Of a stretch of 53,056 bases of DNA, positions 26,277 to 36,400 are shown one piece after another. A model generated the notes under the pieces. It saw nothing but the letters and a program-made list of their open reading frames with translations, did no database searches and was not told the origin of the DNA. Source of the DNA: Thiotrichaceae bacterium UBA973 (lineage in GTDB: Bacteria > Pseudomonadota > Gammaproteobacteria > Eutrophobiales > Eutrophobiaceae); the NCBI GenBank assembly GCA_002292815.1, contig DBBX01000001.1, forward strand, positions 5,687 to 58,742, given 5' to 3'. Positions within the stretch are counted from its first letter, which is position 1. Every line of letters begins with the position of its first letter. The translations under genes and the position numbers were made by a program.

Positions 26277-26294
26277 AGGCAAACTGGTTTGCCT
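26277..26294. repeat. Hairpin upstream of the MlaC/HpnM-like gene
   Basis: AGGCAAA - CTGG - TTTGCCT is a perfect 7-bp stem with a four-base loop, 32 bp before the ATG. There is no T-run after it, so it is more likely an operator or leader hairpin than a terminator of hpnB. Confidence 0.35.
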
Positions 26295-26325
26295 GAACAT
26301 GTATTATTAACAATGGATTAAATAA

Positions 26326-26949
26326 ATGACTTTAAATCTTCAACATCTATTAAAAACAACGATCTTTATCAGTCTGACTTTTTTTAGTTGTATGATTTGG
26401 GCTGAAATAGAGCAAGAGCAGGCGATCTATGCGCCTGTTAATGAATTACATACGTCCTTGTTAAGGATCATGGAGAATGCCGAAACCAACAGTTTTCAAG
26501 AACGCTATGACATAATGGAAAAAACCGTGGTTACCCATTTCAATTCTCCATTAATTGCAAAAGTTATATTAAGCAGGCATTGGAAAACATTAGACGAGCA
26601 GGCGCAAACAGATTTTATAGACTTATTTAATCGCTTGACGATATCAACCTATGTGGATCGATTTGATGCCTTCGATGGACAGTCTTTTAAATACTTATCC
26701 ATCGAGCAAATGAAAAAAAATAGATTCATGGTAAATACAAAGTTTATGCGTCCAGATGACGACCCTGTTTCATTCAGCTATATCGTTCAAAACGATGCTG
26801 GCCAGTGGAAGATTATCAGTGTCATCGCTAACGGCATCAACGATTTATCCCTGAAAAGAGCAGACTACTCCTCAGTCATTAAAGAAAAAGGTTTCGCTGC
26901 CCTGATAAGCAGCCTGAATGAAAAAATCAGTGACTTACAACCAAAATAA
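26326..26949 (+). CDS. MlaC/Ttg2D-family phospholipid-binding protein (HpnM-like)
   Basis: A 207-residue periplasmic protein with a signal peptide (about residues 1-27, cleaved near IWAEIEQ). The remainder matches the MlaC (toluene tolerance Ttg2D) family, including ILSRHWKTLDEQAQTDFIDLF and YVDRFDAFDGQ. MlaC ferries phospholipids across the periplasm. The version found in hopanoid loci is called HpnM. Position after hpnHB and before an MlaA lipoprotein favours HpnM or a dedicated lipid shuttle. The ABC components MlaFEDB are not nearby. Confidence 0.88.
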   Translation: MTLNLQHLLKTTIFISLTFFSCMIWAEIEQEQAIYAPVNELHTSLLRIMENAETNSFQERYDIMEKTVVTHFNSPLIAKVILSRHWKTLDEQAQTDFIDLFNRLTISTYVDRFDAFDGQSFKYLSIEQMKKNRFMVNTKFMRPDDDPVSFSYIVQNDAGQWKIISVIANGINDLSLKRADYSSVIKEKGFAALISSLNEKISDLQPK

Positions 26950-27049
26950 TTTGCAAAACCGATATTATAAATTGTTTCCAGCCTTAAGGTATGTCAATAT
27001 TTGCCGAAAATATAATAACAACATTTTCGAACTGCAAGAGAGAGTAAAA

Positions 27050-27835
27050 ATGACTGGAAAGCTATATAATTTTTCAAAGCTGCTGATTCTCGTGGGAATT
27101 TTGTCACTGGCGACAGGTTGCGCAACTACGCAAAATAATGACCCGCTGGAACGAGGCAATAGGGTCGTATTCAATGTCACTGAAACACTTGATAAGCACC
27201 TTATTAAACCAATAGCGGAATCCTATGTAGATGTAACTCCGGTACCGGTTCGAACCAGCGTAACTAATTTTTTCAATAACCTCGGCTACTTAAATGTCAT
27301 CTTGAATGATTTTTTGCAAGGAAAATTTGAACAGGGTATTACAGATATGCTTCGCTTTACCTATAACTCAACCTTTGGTATTGCAGGTCTTTTTGATATT
27401 TCTACCCCCATTGGGATGCCGGCAAATAATGAAGATTTTGGCCAAACACTCGCTACTTGGGGTGTAGATCAAGGCTCTTATCTATATCTATTGGGACCAA
27501 GCTCAACACGTGACATAACAGACCAAGTGCCAAGCACCCTGTTAAACCCGTTCTTTTATATGTCAGGTATCATCTTCGCCCCAATTAGTGCGCTGAGCGC
27601 TGTTAATACGCGCGCGAACCTGCTTGAACAATCAAATATTCGTGACGAAGCCGCTCTTGACCCTTATTCATTCACACGAGAAGCTTATCTTCAACAACGT
27701 GAATTCAAAATCCATGATGGTGAACCACCTGCCTCAGGTTATGATGATATCTTTGGTGATGATGGAGACGACGTTGGAGGAGACGTTGGAAACGCTGGCG
27801 ATGAAGAAGAGTCAGGCATGCTAGTAATCGAATAG
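27050..27835 (+). CDS. mlaA: MlaA/VacJ family outer-membrane lipoprotein
   Basis: The start chosen is ATG 27050, behind a GAGAGAG ribosome binding site. It gives a classic lipoprotein signal with lipobox LATGC (Cys24), and 261 residues. The frame is open 44 codons further upstream, but those overlap the previous gene and lack a signal. Family motifs are DPLERGNRVVFNVTE, FFNNLG and DFGQTLATWGV. MlaA removes mislocalised phospholipids from the outer leaflet. Here it follows an MlaC/HpnM-like gene by 100 bp, making a partner pair. The tail is unusually acidic and glycine-rich (GDDGDDVGGDVG). Confidence 0.93.
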   Translation: MTGKLYNFSKLLILVGILSLATGCATTQNNDPLERGNRVVFNVTETLDKHLIKPIAESYVDVTPVPVRTSVTNFFNNLGYLNVILNDFLQGKFEQGITDMLRFTYNSTFGIAGLFDISTPIGMPANNEDFGQTLATWGVDQGSYLYLLGPSSTRDITDQVPSTLLNPFFYMSGIIFAPISALSAVNTRANLLEQSNIRDEAALDPYSFTREAYLQQREFKIHDGEPPASGYDDIFGDDGDDVGGDVGNAGDEEESGMLVIE

Positions 27836-27869
27836 TCTGGCTAGATAACACTCAATACATAAATCACAG

Positions 27870-27899
27870 GTCGCTGCATTATTTAATTGATGCAGCGAC
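27870..27899. terminator. Convergent hairpin between mlaA and glcF
   Basis: A perfect 10-bp stem GTCGCTGCAT/ATGCAGCGAC with a 10-base loop, between the convergent ends of mlaA and glcF and overlapping the last codons of glcF. The plus-strand side is followed by a pyrimidine-rich TTCTTCT, not a clean T-run. Confidence 0.6.
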
Positions 27900-29096
27900 T
27901 TCTTCTATCCAGTGTTTTACAGGTACTGGACTTTCCTGTTGTAAATGCTTAAGACAACCAATGTTGGCGGTAACAATCATCTCGGGTCTACCCTGCATCA
28001 AATTCTCAATTTTATTCCCTTGTAACTTGCTTGAAATATCTTTTTCCAACAAGGAGTAAACACCTGCGGACCCACAACATAAATGTGCATCTGGCACGGA
28101 TGTCAAAGTAAATCCTAGCTTATGCAATAACTTTTCTGTCACGCCACCCAATTTTTGCCCATGTTGTAATGTACAGGGACTTTGAAATGCGATATTTTTT
28201 GAAGAATTCAGCTTTAATTTTTCTAAGTCTAATTCTGATACAAATTCAGAGATATCTTTTGTCATTGCAGAAATTTTTGCTGCCTTGGCGGCATAATGCT
28301 TATCTTCTCGTAATAAATAACCGTAGTCTTTGATGTGAACGCCACAGCCGCTAGCTGAAACAATAATAGCTTCTATGCCCTGCTCAATTGTTGTCCAATA
28401 CAAATCAATATTTTTTCGCATAAAAGATAATGCTTGATCTGAGGCAGTAAGGTGGTGGCTCAAAGCACCGCAACATTGTTCATCCTTGATTTCAACAACT
28501 GATACACCAAGCACATCTAATACTTTCATGACCGATTGATTTATCCCGGGCGCTAACGCAGGTTGAACGCAACCGCTAAATAATATGACCTTTCGTGGAT
28601 GAGACTTTATATTAGTAAGCTTGGTCTGCTTTACCTGTTCAGGAATCATGCTCTTTAATTTTGCAGGCAAACAGAAACGAATAGATTGCCCAAGTTTTAG
28701 TATGAGCTTGAACCTTTTTTTATACGGCAATGATTGTAAGATCGAAAATCGATAGAGCCGCTGATGCCACGGGCGTGATGTTTTTTGCTCAACATAATGT
28801 CGTCCAATATCAAGTAACTTGCCATATTCAACGCCAGATGGACAGGTTGTCTCACATGCTCGACAAGTCAAACAGCGATCCAGATGCTGCATCGTTCTAT
28901 TTGAGCTTGCTTCGCCTTCAAGCATTGACTTAATCAGATAGATTCGACCTCTTGGACCATCAAGTTCATCACCTAGTAATTGATAGGTCGGACAAGTCGC
29001 CGTACAAAAGCCACAGTGGACACATGAACGTAGAATGCGCTCAGCCTCTTTTCCCGCCGATGTGTTACTAATCGATTGTTCAATAAATGTTTGCAT
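27879..29096 (-). CDS. glcF: Glycolate oxidase iron-sulfur subunit
   Basis: A 405-residue subunit with two ferredoxin-type clusters: C25, C28, C31, C35 (CVHCGFCTATCP) and C75, C78, C81, C85 (CLTCRACETTCP). Two CCG-domain motifs follow, ending CCGALSHH and CCGSAGVY, as in GlcF and heterodisulfide-reductase-type subunits. It passes electrons from the flavin subunits to the quinone pool at the membrane. It is 4 bp downstream of glcE and shares the operon. Confidence 0.95.
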   Translation of the reverse strand: MQTFIEQSISNTSAGKEAERILRSCVHCGFCTATCPTYQLLGDELDGPRGRIYLIKSMLEGEASSNRTMQHLDRCLTCRACETTCPSGVEYGKLLDIGRHYVEQKTSRPWHQRLYRFSILQSLPYKKRFKLILKLGQSIRFCLPAKLKSMIPEQVKQTKLTNIKSHPRKVILFSGCVQPALAPGINQSVMKVLDVLGVSVVEIKDEQCCGALSHHLTASDQALSFMRKNIDLYWTTIEQGIEAIIVSASGCGVHIKDYGYLLREDKHYAAKAAKISAMTKDISEFVSELDLEKLKLNSSKNIAFQSPCTLQHGQKLGGVTEKLLHKLGFTLTSVPDAHLCCGSAGVYSLLEKDISSKLQGNKIENLMQGRPEMIVTANIGCLKHLQQESPVPVKHWIEEVAASIK

Positions 29097-29100
29097 ATTT

Positions 29101-30159
29101 CTAAAGCGCCGCGTACATCTTTCCAGGGTTTAATATTCCGTGTGGGTCAAAGGCCTTCTTCAATCCTTTATGTAGTGATAATAATCCATTTGATAATGGG
29201 TGAAATAGCTCCTGATCTTGATCAGACCCATGAAATAACATCGCATTGCCACCGGCTTCACTTGCCATGTTAAATATATCTTTTGCAGGACGTTCTGAAT
29301 TAAGCCAATACAAACCGCCACCCCACTCAATTAAGAATGGATCAGCACCTATGTCGATATTTGCGGTAATTGGAACAGATATTCGCCAGGTATTGATATC
29401 TGTATTAAAAATAGGCGCTTTATAATCGCGCAATTCATTCCAAAACTTTAGACCTCGTCCATCTTCATCAAGGTCAATCTTCTTGCTGGTTTCTTTCACG
29501 CTATTTTCATTTCCCGATAACCTGACATATAACACTTCGCCATCATAACAACTTGCTGAAATAGGAATAGCTTGAGCGGATAATTCCAGCATTTTCGCCA
29601 ATGCCTTTTCTTTAGTCATTGTTCGACAGCAGGTTATCTCACTCTCAGGGAGTGGTACTACCTTGATCGAGACCTCCAGAATAATTCCCAGAGTGCCAAA
29701 AGCCCCAGTCATCAATCTCGACAAATCATAACCGGCAACATTCTTCATCACCTGTCCACCAAATGACAGATCTTTACCCAGACCATTGATACAACGAATG
29801 CCCAAAATATAATCTCGTACCGAACCACTATAAGGACGACGAGACCCACTCAGTCCTGTAGCAACAACACCGCCAATCGTTGTTTTATCGGTCACGTTAG
29901 GTGGATCAAACGCCAGCATTTGCCCGTGTTCAGACAGGGTATTATTGATCTCACTAAGCAATGTCCCAGCTCTCGCCGTAATATAGAGCTCTGTCGGTTC
30001 ATAGCTAATCACGCCAGTGTAAGCGGACATATCGACTAATGTCCCTGTTGTAGCTCTTCCCAAATAAGCCTTGCTGTTACCACCCACTATATTGACTGGC
30101 TTCCTCTGTGCTACTGCATTTAAAACATGCTCTTTAATAGAATTAAGTTTCTCTTTCAT
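29101..30159 (-). CDS. glcE: Glycolate oxidase FAD-binding subunit
   Basis: A 352-residue flavoprotein with the FAD-binding type 4 (PCMH) pattern: VDMSAYTGVISYEP, TIGGVVATGLSGSRRPYSGSV near residue 90, and KNVAGYDLSRLMTGAFGTLG. The short C-terminal domain ends in the family motif FDPHGILNPGKMY. GlcE associates with GlcD and GlcF. It is separated from glcD by 157 bp, which leaves room for its own promoter. Confidence 0.94.
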   Translation of the reverse strand: MKEKLNSIKEHVLNAVAQRKPVNIVGGNSKAYLGRATTGTLVDMSAYTGVISYEPTELYITARAGTLLSEINNTLSEHGQMLAFDPPNVTDKTTIGGVVATGLSGSRRPYSGSVRDYILGIRCINGLGKDLSFGGQVMKNVAGYDLSRLMTGAFGTLGIILEVSIKVVPLPESEITCCRTMTKEKALAKMLELSAQAIPISASCYDGEVLYVRLSGNENSVKETSKKIDLDEDGRGLKFWNELRDYKAPIFNTDINTWRISVPITANIDIGADPFLIEWGGGLYWLNSERPAKDIFNMASEAGGNAMLFHGSDQDQELFHPLSNGLLSLHKGLKKAFDPHGILNPGKMYAAL

Positions 30160-30213
30160 ATAACTGTCAGATTGTTTTCAAGAATTAATGTCATAAACAT
30201 ATAAATCATATGC

Positions 30214-30230
30214 TTATACGGCGTGTATAA
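30214..30230. repeat. Inverted repeat between glcD and glcE
   Basis: TTATAC - GGCGT - GTATAA is a perfect 6-bp inverted repeat in the 157-bp spacer upstream of glcE. It is a candidate operator for glcEF. The regulator is unknown. Confidence 0.3.
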
Positions 30231-30316
30231 AACAATATTATTGCTAAAGTTATTCCTGTTTTTGGCCAAAACTGTGTCGTCAAAGCGGACATGGAGACGA
30301 ATAAAACTATAGCTGC

Positions 30317-31765
30317 TTAATAACGTTCAAGCTCTGGAAATTTGTCTTCACCTCGGTGCACATGCATCGCACCAAATTCTGCACATCGATTTAATGTCGG
30401 TACGGCTTTACCGGGATTCAACAAGCCTTTTGTATCAAACGCCGCCTTCACTGCATGAAACTGCTCAAGTTCATCGTCATTAAACTGAATACACATTTCA
30501 TTTATCTTCTCTATCCCTACTCCATGTTCACCTGTTATCGTCCCGCCCATTGCAATACATAGCTGCAGTATTTCACTACCAAACGCTTCAGTCCGTTTTA
30601 GTTCACCAGGAATAGCCACGTCATACAGAATTAACGGGTGTAGATTGCCATCTCCGGCATGAAATACATTAATAACACCGAGTTTATATTTTTCTGACAG
30701 GGCATTAATTCCCGCTAGCACTTCGGCCAAATGCTTTCTTGGTATAGTGCCATCCATGCAAAGATAATCTGGTGTAATTCGGCCTGCTGCTGGAAAGGCT
30801 GCCTTTCTTCCCGCCCAGAAGAGTTCTGACTCTGCTTCATCTGTTGCAACACGCACCTCAATAGCACCGTATTGCATCAATAAACTCTCAACTTCCTTTA
30901 AACCTGTTTGCACCTCTTCTTCTGTGCCATCAAGTTCGCATAACAAGATCGCTTCTGCATCAGTGGGATAACCAGCGTGAACAAAGTCTTCAACAGCTCG
31001 AACACCGGCCTTATCCATCATTTCGAACCCAGCAGGAATAATACCATCGGCAATGACGCCAGCCACGGCATTACCGGCTTTCTCAATATCATCGAACGCG
31101 GCCAGCAATACTCTACTAAACGGGGCTTTTGGAATGAGCTTCACAGTGACTTCGACTATCACAGCCAACATCCCTTCTGAACCGGTTAATAAGGCGAGCA
31201 AATCGTAACCCGCAGAATCGTATGCATGGCTTCCGATAGTGATTAATTCACCCTCTATTGTAACGACCTTCAATTGCAAAATATTGTGCACTGTCAGCCC
31301 GTATTTCAAGCAATGAACCCCGCCTGAATTCTCAGCGACATTTCCCCCAATAGTACAGGCGATTTGGGATGACGGATCAGGGGCATAATAAAGGCCGAAC
31401 GATTTAACTGCTTCGGAAATCGCCAGATTACGGACCCCGGGCTGAACACGAGCCGATCGTTGGATTGGGTCGATTTCAACTATCTGGTTAAATTTAGCCA
31501 GACTCAATAACACCCCTTCTGCATGGGGCATGGCCCCACCTGAGAGGCCGGTTCCGGCACCCCTCGCCACCACGGGGATATCGTTTGCATAGCAATATGA
31601 CAATATTGCCTGAACTTGTTCTACCGAATCTGGTAAAACAACACAGCCCGGCATAACCCGGTGTGCCGACATGGCATCGCACTCATAGACCCGTTTAGAC
31701 TCTTGAGATAGTAATACGGCCTCTGGAGGGAGAATCTCTGTGAAATACTTAAAATTCATAATCAA
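30317..31765 (-). CDS. glcD: Glycolate oxidase catalytic subunit
   Basis: A 482-residue FAD-linked 2-hydroxyacid dehydrogenase. Seen are ARGAGTGLSGGAMP near residue 66, IGGNVAENSGGVHCLKYG near 137, and the C-terminal GTITGEHGVGIEK with metal-binding histidine, then LNPGKA. It oxidises glycolate to glyoxylate. A TTG at 31765 has an AGGA site 8 bp upstream, while the ATG two codons later has poor spacing, so the TTG start is preferred. Glycolate may come from phytoplankton exudate or from Rubisco oxygenation; the window does not decide. Confidence 0.95.
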   Translation of the reverse strand: MIMNFKYFTEILPPEAVLLSQESKRVYECDAMSAHRVMPGCVVLPDSVEQVQAILSYCYANDIPVVARGAGTGLSGGAMPHAEGVLLSLAKFNQIVEIDPIQRSARVQPGVRNLAISEAVKSFGLYYAPDPSSQIACTIGGNVAENSGGVHCLKYGLTVHNILQLKVVTIEGELITIGSHAYDSAGYDLLALLTGSEGMLAVIVEVTVKLIPKAPFSRVLLAAFDDIEKAGNAVAGVIADGIIPAGFEMMDKAGVRAVEDFVHAGYPTDAEAILLCELDGTEEEVQTGLKEVESLLMQYGAIEVRVATDEAESELFWAGRKAAFPAAGRITPDYLCMDGTIPRKHLAEVLAGINALSEKYKLGVINVFHAGDGNLHPLILYDVAIPGELKRTEAFGSEILQLCIAMGGTITGEHGVGIEKINEMCIQFNDDELEQFHAVKAAFDTKGLLNPGKAVPTLNRCAEFGAMHVHRGEDKFPELERY

Positions 31766-31919
31766 TCATTTTATCCTCATTTGTTCAATTAAACAGCACC
31801 CTTGATCCCCTTGTTTTTTCACACATTATTGACCACATATAGAATAAGATAATGATATGATAACGTTCTCCTAAATGTTGTGCATAAACATATTGCAGCC
31901 AAAAAAATACTAAGACGTC

Positions 31920-33464
31920 ATGAGTGAAGAAATCCTGATAAATGTTACCCCGCAAGAAACACGCGTTGCCGTTGTTGATAATGGTGTCTTGCAGGAGGTT
32001 CATATCGAACGAACGCAAAAACTTGGTCTGGTGGGCAACATATTTAAGGGCCGAGTCTCGCGTGTCTTGCCCGGCATGCAAGCCGCTTTCATCGATATTG
32101 GGCTTGAACGTACAGGTTTTCTACATTCTTCAGATATCGTTGCTAACAATTCTGAATATGATCCTGAAACGAAAGAGGCAGAACAGATACAACCGATTGA
32201 GTCAGTAATCAATGAAGGTGAAGACATTCTTGTTCAAGTTATTAAAGACCCGATTGGTAGCAAGGGAGCCAGGCTGACAACCCGCCTTTCAATCCCATCG
32301 CGTTATATCGTTTTCATGCCAGATTACCCTTCAATTGGCATCTCTCAGCGAATTGAAGATGAAGAAGAGCGCGAGCGGCTCAGGAATGTTATTTTAGGCT
32401 ACCTGTCTGGTGTCGAAAAACTCGCTGCAAGCAATGAAGATAATATCATTTTAGATAGTGCATTACGCGAATCTGAAATATTAAAAAAAGGTGGTTTTAT
32501 CCTCCGGACGGCTGCAGAACATGTGCCTGATGAAGATATCTGTAAAGACATCGAGTTTCTCAGGAAAATCTGGGAATCAATCATGGTTCGCGTAAAAAAC
32601 ACATTCCCACCCAGTATTGTCTACGAAGACTTACCACTAGTAATGCGAACCATGCGCGATTTAGTCCATTCTGAAGTTGAGAAAGTACGTATCGATTCAA
32701 AAGAAACCTACCAACGAGTAATGGAATTTTCCAAGCATTTTATCCCTGAGTTTCTTAGCAGGATAGAATATTACACAGGCGATCATCCAATACTCGATTT
32801 GTATTCAGTGGAAGATGAAATACAGCGTTCGCTTAACAGGAAAGTGCCATTAAAGTCTGGCGGCCATCTAATTATCGACCAGACCGAAGCCATGACGACA
32901 ATAGATGTCAATACTGGTGCCTTTGTTGGTCATCGGAATCAGGAAGAAACAATCTACAAAACTAATCTTGAAGCAGCTCATACTATTGCCAGACAACTCC
33001 GCTTACGTAATCTTGGCGGCATAATAATAATTGATTTTATTGACATGAAAGACTCGGAACATGGCCGGCAAGTATTACGCTCTATTGAAAAAAATGTCGA
33101 GAAAGATCATTCGAAGACCAGTTTAAGCGAACTAACTTCACTTGGATTGGTGCAATTGACCCGAAAAAGAACTAGAGAAAGTTTGGAACATATTCTTTGT
33201 GAAACATGTCCTACTTGTGATGGCCGAGCAACAATTAAAACAGCTGAAACGATTTGTTATGAAATATTTCGAGAAATTTTACGTGAAGTTCGACAATTCG
33301 ATGCAAACAAACTATTGGTCGTTGCCTCACAACGCGTTGTAGATATGTTGTTAGATGATGAATCAACCAGTGTGGCAGAGTTAGAAGCCTTTATTGGTAG
33401 ACCCATTAATTTTCAAGTAGAAACTTTTTATACACAAGAGCAATACGACATCGTCCTGCTGTAA
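31920..33464 (+). CDS. rng: Ribonuclease G
   Basis: A 514-residue endoribonuclease of the RNase E/G family. It has an N-terminal S1 domain (GNIFKGRVSRVLPGMQAAFIDI, about 38-60), the catalytic domain with TIDVNTGAFVG and IIIDFIDM, and the zinc-link CETCPTC in the last quarter. It lacks the long C-terminal scaffold of RNase E, so it is RNase G, which matures 16S rRNA 5' ends and degrades some mRNAs. It is followed at 10 bp by yhdP, the common gammaproteobacterial order. The usual upstream maf gene is replaced by divergent glcD. Confidence 0.96.
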   Translation: MSEEILINVTPQETRVAVVDNGVLQEVHIERTQKLGLVGNIFKGRVSRVLPGMQAAFIDIGLERTGFLHSSDIVANNSEYDPETKEAEQIQPIESVINEGEDILVQVIKDPIGSKGARLTTRLSIPSRYIVFMPDYPSIGISQRIEDEEERERLRNVILGYLSGVEKLAASNEDNIILDSALRESEILKKGGFILRTAAEHVPDEDICKDIEFLRKIWESIMVRVKNTFPPSIVYEDLPLVMRTMRDLVHSEVEKVRIDSKETYQRVMEFSKHFIPEFLSRIEYYTGDHPILDLYSVEDEIQRSLNRKVPLKSGGHLIIDQTEAMTTIDVNTGAFVGHRNQEETIYKTNLEAAHTIARQLRLRNLGGIIIIDFIDMKDSEHGRQVLRSIEKNVEKDHSKTSLSELTSLGLVQLTRKRTRESLEHILCETCPTCDGRATIKTAETICYEIFREILREVRQFDANKLLVVASQRVVDMLLDDESTSVAELEAFIGRPINFQVETFYTQEQYDIVLL

Positions 33465-33474
33465 TTTATTTTTA

Positions 33475-36400
33475 ATGTTAAATAGAATTCTTACAGCTCT
33501 ATACCATTTTTTCTGGTATCTATTTGCATTCATTATCCTTAGCGCTGCAGTTATGGTTACTGTCGTTCGTCTGGCACTACCTGAGATAGGTGTCTATAAC
33601 GATGAAATACAATCCTGGGTCAGTAAGCAAATGAATTACCCAGTGGTTATCGAAGAAATGAGTGCTGAATGGCAAGGCTGGAGACCCAATCTATACTTGT
33701 CAAATATCGACCTCTATACACAAGATAGTAGTCAGCTCATCACAAAGCTCGACTCGGCACACATTAGTATTGACCTTATAGCCAGTATTAGAGCACGTGA
33801 AATCACTCCCAATTACCTGTCTGTTTCTGGCCTGGACCTTAGTATTTCACGACGCCATGATGGCTCACTATCCATCAGCAGTGATAACGACCCAGGTTTT
33901 AATGCTAATTCAAGCAAAACTTCAGCCTTATCAGGTTGGCTATTAAAACAAAAACACATCATCCTCGAAAAAGCCTCTGTGTCATGGCATGATGAAAAAT
34001 CGCCAAATAAAACAACACAGTTCTCAAATGTAAAAATTCAATTAAAGACTGATAAACAACGCGTCCAGATCGAGGCCGATGTCTCTTTACCTGAACAACT
34101 TGGTCAGTCTTTGAGTATTAAGATGGACGTAAGCAGCAATATATTAACGCCAAAATGGGGTGGCTCGATATATGTTGAAGCAGAAAAATTCAAAGCTGCT
34201 GATTTTTTGAGTGAATACTCTGTTATTGATGTTGACGGTATTGCAAACTTCAAACTCTGGACAAGCTGGGAAGAATCCAGATTAATTGATTTCAACAGTG
34301 AACTTGTCTATTCAGACCTCTCGCTAAACACCATAGACCATCAACTCTCTATTAATAATATTGCATTAAAACTATTTGGCCAACGTGTTCAAAATAAAAA
34401 TTGGTTACTGAATGTTGAAATTGATGAAGCACAAACGGCAAACAGCTTATGGCCTGCTTCAAGCTATCAAATAAACATTGATAAAGATTCGAACGATAAT
34501 AATAAATATAGCGGTTATTTTTCCTATCTGAATATTGAAGAAATTCTACCTTTTATTATTGCCGCTAATGTTATTCCAGAAAAACTCAAAGACGTCTATA
34601 AACAGCAAACAATCGAAGGAGAACTTACTGATTTAAATGTCAGCTATCAACCTGATTCAAAAACAAACAGTTCTTTTCAATTTAATACTGCTTTCAATAA
34701 TCTTGAACTGGTTTCTGCTGACAAGACCCATGCTATTTCTGGTCTAAAAGGCTCATTAACCGCAAATAGTGAAAAAACAACTATTCAACTGATTAGCAAA
34801 GCAGCAAAAGTTACGCTTGGCTCACTTTATGATAAACCTCTTGCGCTTTCAGAACTAAATGCTGATATCGAATTGATTAACAGCGAAACAATTGAGTTAG
34901 TCATCCAGAACCTGGAAGTCGCAACGACAAATTTGTCCATTAACTCAATGGGAAAGATCAGGTTTGAGGAAAAATCACCCTTCATCGATATAGTTCTGCA
35001 CATTGATGAAACAAGCATAGAAAATATACCTGCTTATTTACCAAAACAGACCCGCCCAAAATTACGTGCCTGGTTTAATAATGCTCTTGCTGGAGGGAAA
35101 TTTTTATCCGGCGATTTACTCTTTCACGGATACCTCAGCGATTATCCATTTGATAACGCTGAGGGAAATTTCAAAACTCTCATAAATATTGAGAATGCGA
35201 CACTTGAATATAATGAGATATGGCCCGCCATTGATAACTTTACTGCTGAGATTATATTAAACAATGATGACCTCACTGTCCTGTCTCATTCCGGCTATAT
35301 TTTCAATGCAAAAATCAATGATCTAACAGGAGAAATTAAAAACATTAGCCGGGGGAATCATAAACTAGATTTCGCTGTATCATTAAAAGGACATACCAAT
35401 GATGCCACGCACTTTATTAATCAAAGCCCACTCAAAGAAAAAAAATCCCTCCGTGAAATATTAAATAATGTCATTGGTAGTTTTGATCTCGACCTGAAAT
35501 TAGACATCCCCCTAGGTAAAAATAATACAACTGTTGAAGGCTTGGTGGCTTTTACTGATGCCACTATTGAATCTAAAATCCCTGGGTTGAGTCTTGAGGA
35601 TGTAACTGGCAAGGTTAAATTTAGTAATCGTAAAGTATGGGCGAATGATGTTCAGGCCTTATTTCACGGTTTACCGGTGTCACTCACTATTCCCAAAATA
35701 GGACCAGATCAACCTTACTCTGAAATATACGAAATATCTGGCCTTGCTGACAAAGTATTTATTGTGAACCAACTTAACAGTTTCTTTCCATCATTAAATA
35801 ATGTGGGTGAAAGCATAAACACCTATATTGATGGGGAGACTAAATGGTCGCTCTCACTTAAAAAACTAATATCAGATAATGACATTACTAACAGAGATAT
35901 CGAATTAAGCTCCGACTTAAAGGGTGTTGAGATAAACCTGCCCTACCCCCTTGGCAAAAGCAAAGAGGAAACTCGACCATTTACTTTATTGACCAAGTTG
36001 AATGACGTATCAATTAATAAAATTAATTTTAACTTTGACAATCTTTTCTTCACTGAAGTAAGCCTCGACAATACTAAGAACTTGATGGTTAAAAATATAT
36101 TTATCGGTCTAGGCCAACAACATAGCGAATCGCCACAAACAAGTGAAACATCAATGCAAGGTAGTATTGATAAATTGAATCTGTCGGAATGGATAGACAT
36201 CTTTGCGATTAACAATACCAAACAGCCTGGAAAAACCACATTTGGACAACCGCGCGGAATATCTGGCGAATTAAATGTTGGTAAATTACGAATTATCAAC
36301 AATGACTTTGACAATGTAATTATAAAATTAAGTAATCCGCTTGAAGGCTTGAAGATTTCTTTTGATGGATCGGAAATTAAAGGTCACGCTCAATTAATCA

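Noticed and set aside
26918..27049. N-terminal extension of the MlaA frame
   Set aside because: Overlaps the MlaC/HpnM-like gene and would bury the lipoprotein signal; the ATG at 27050 has the ribosome binding site.
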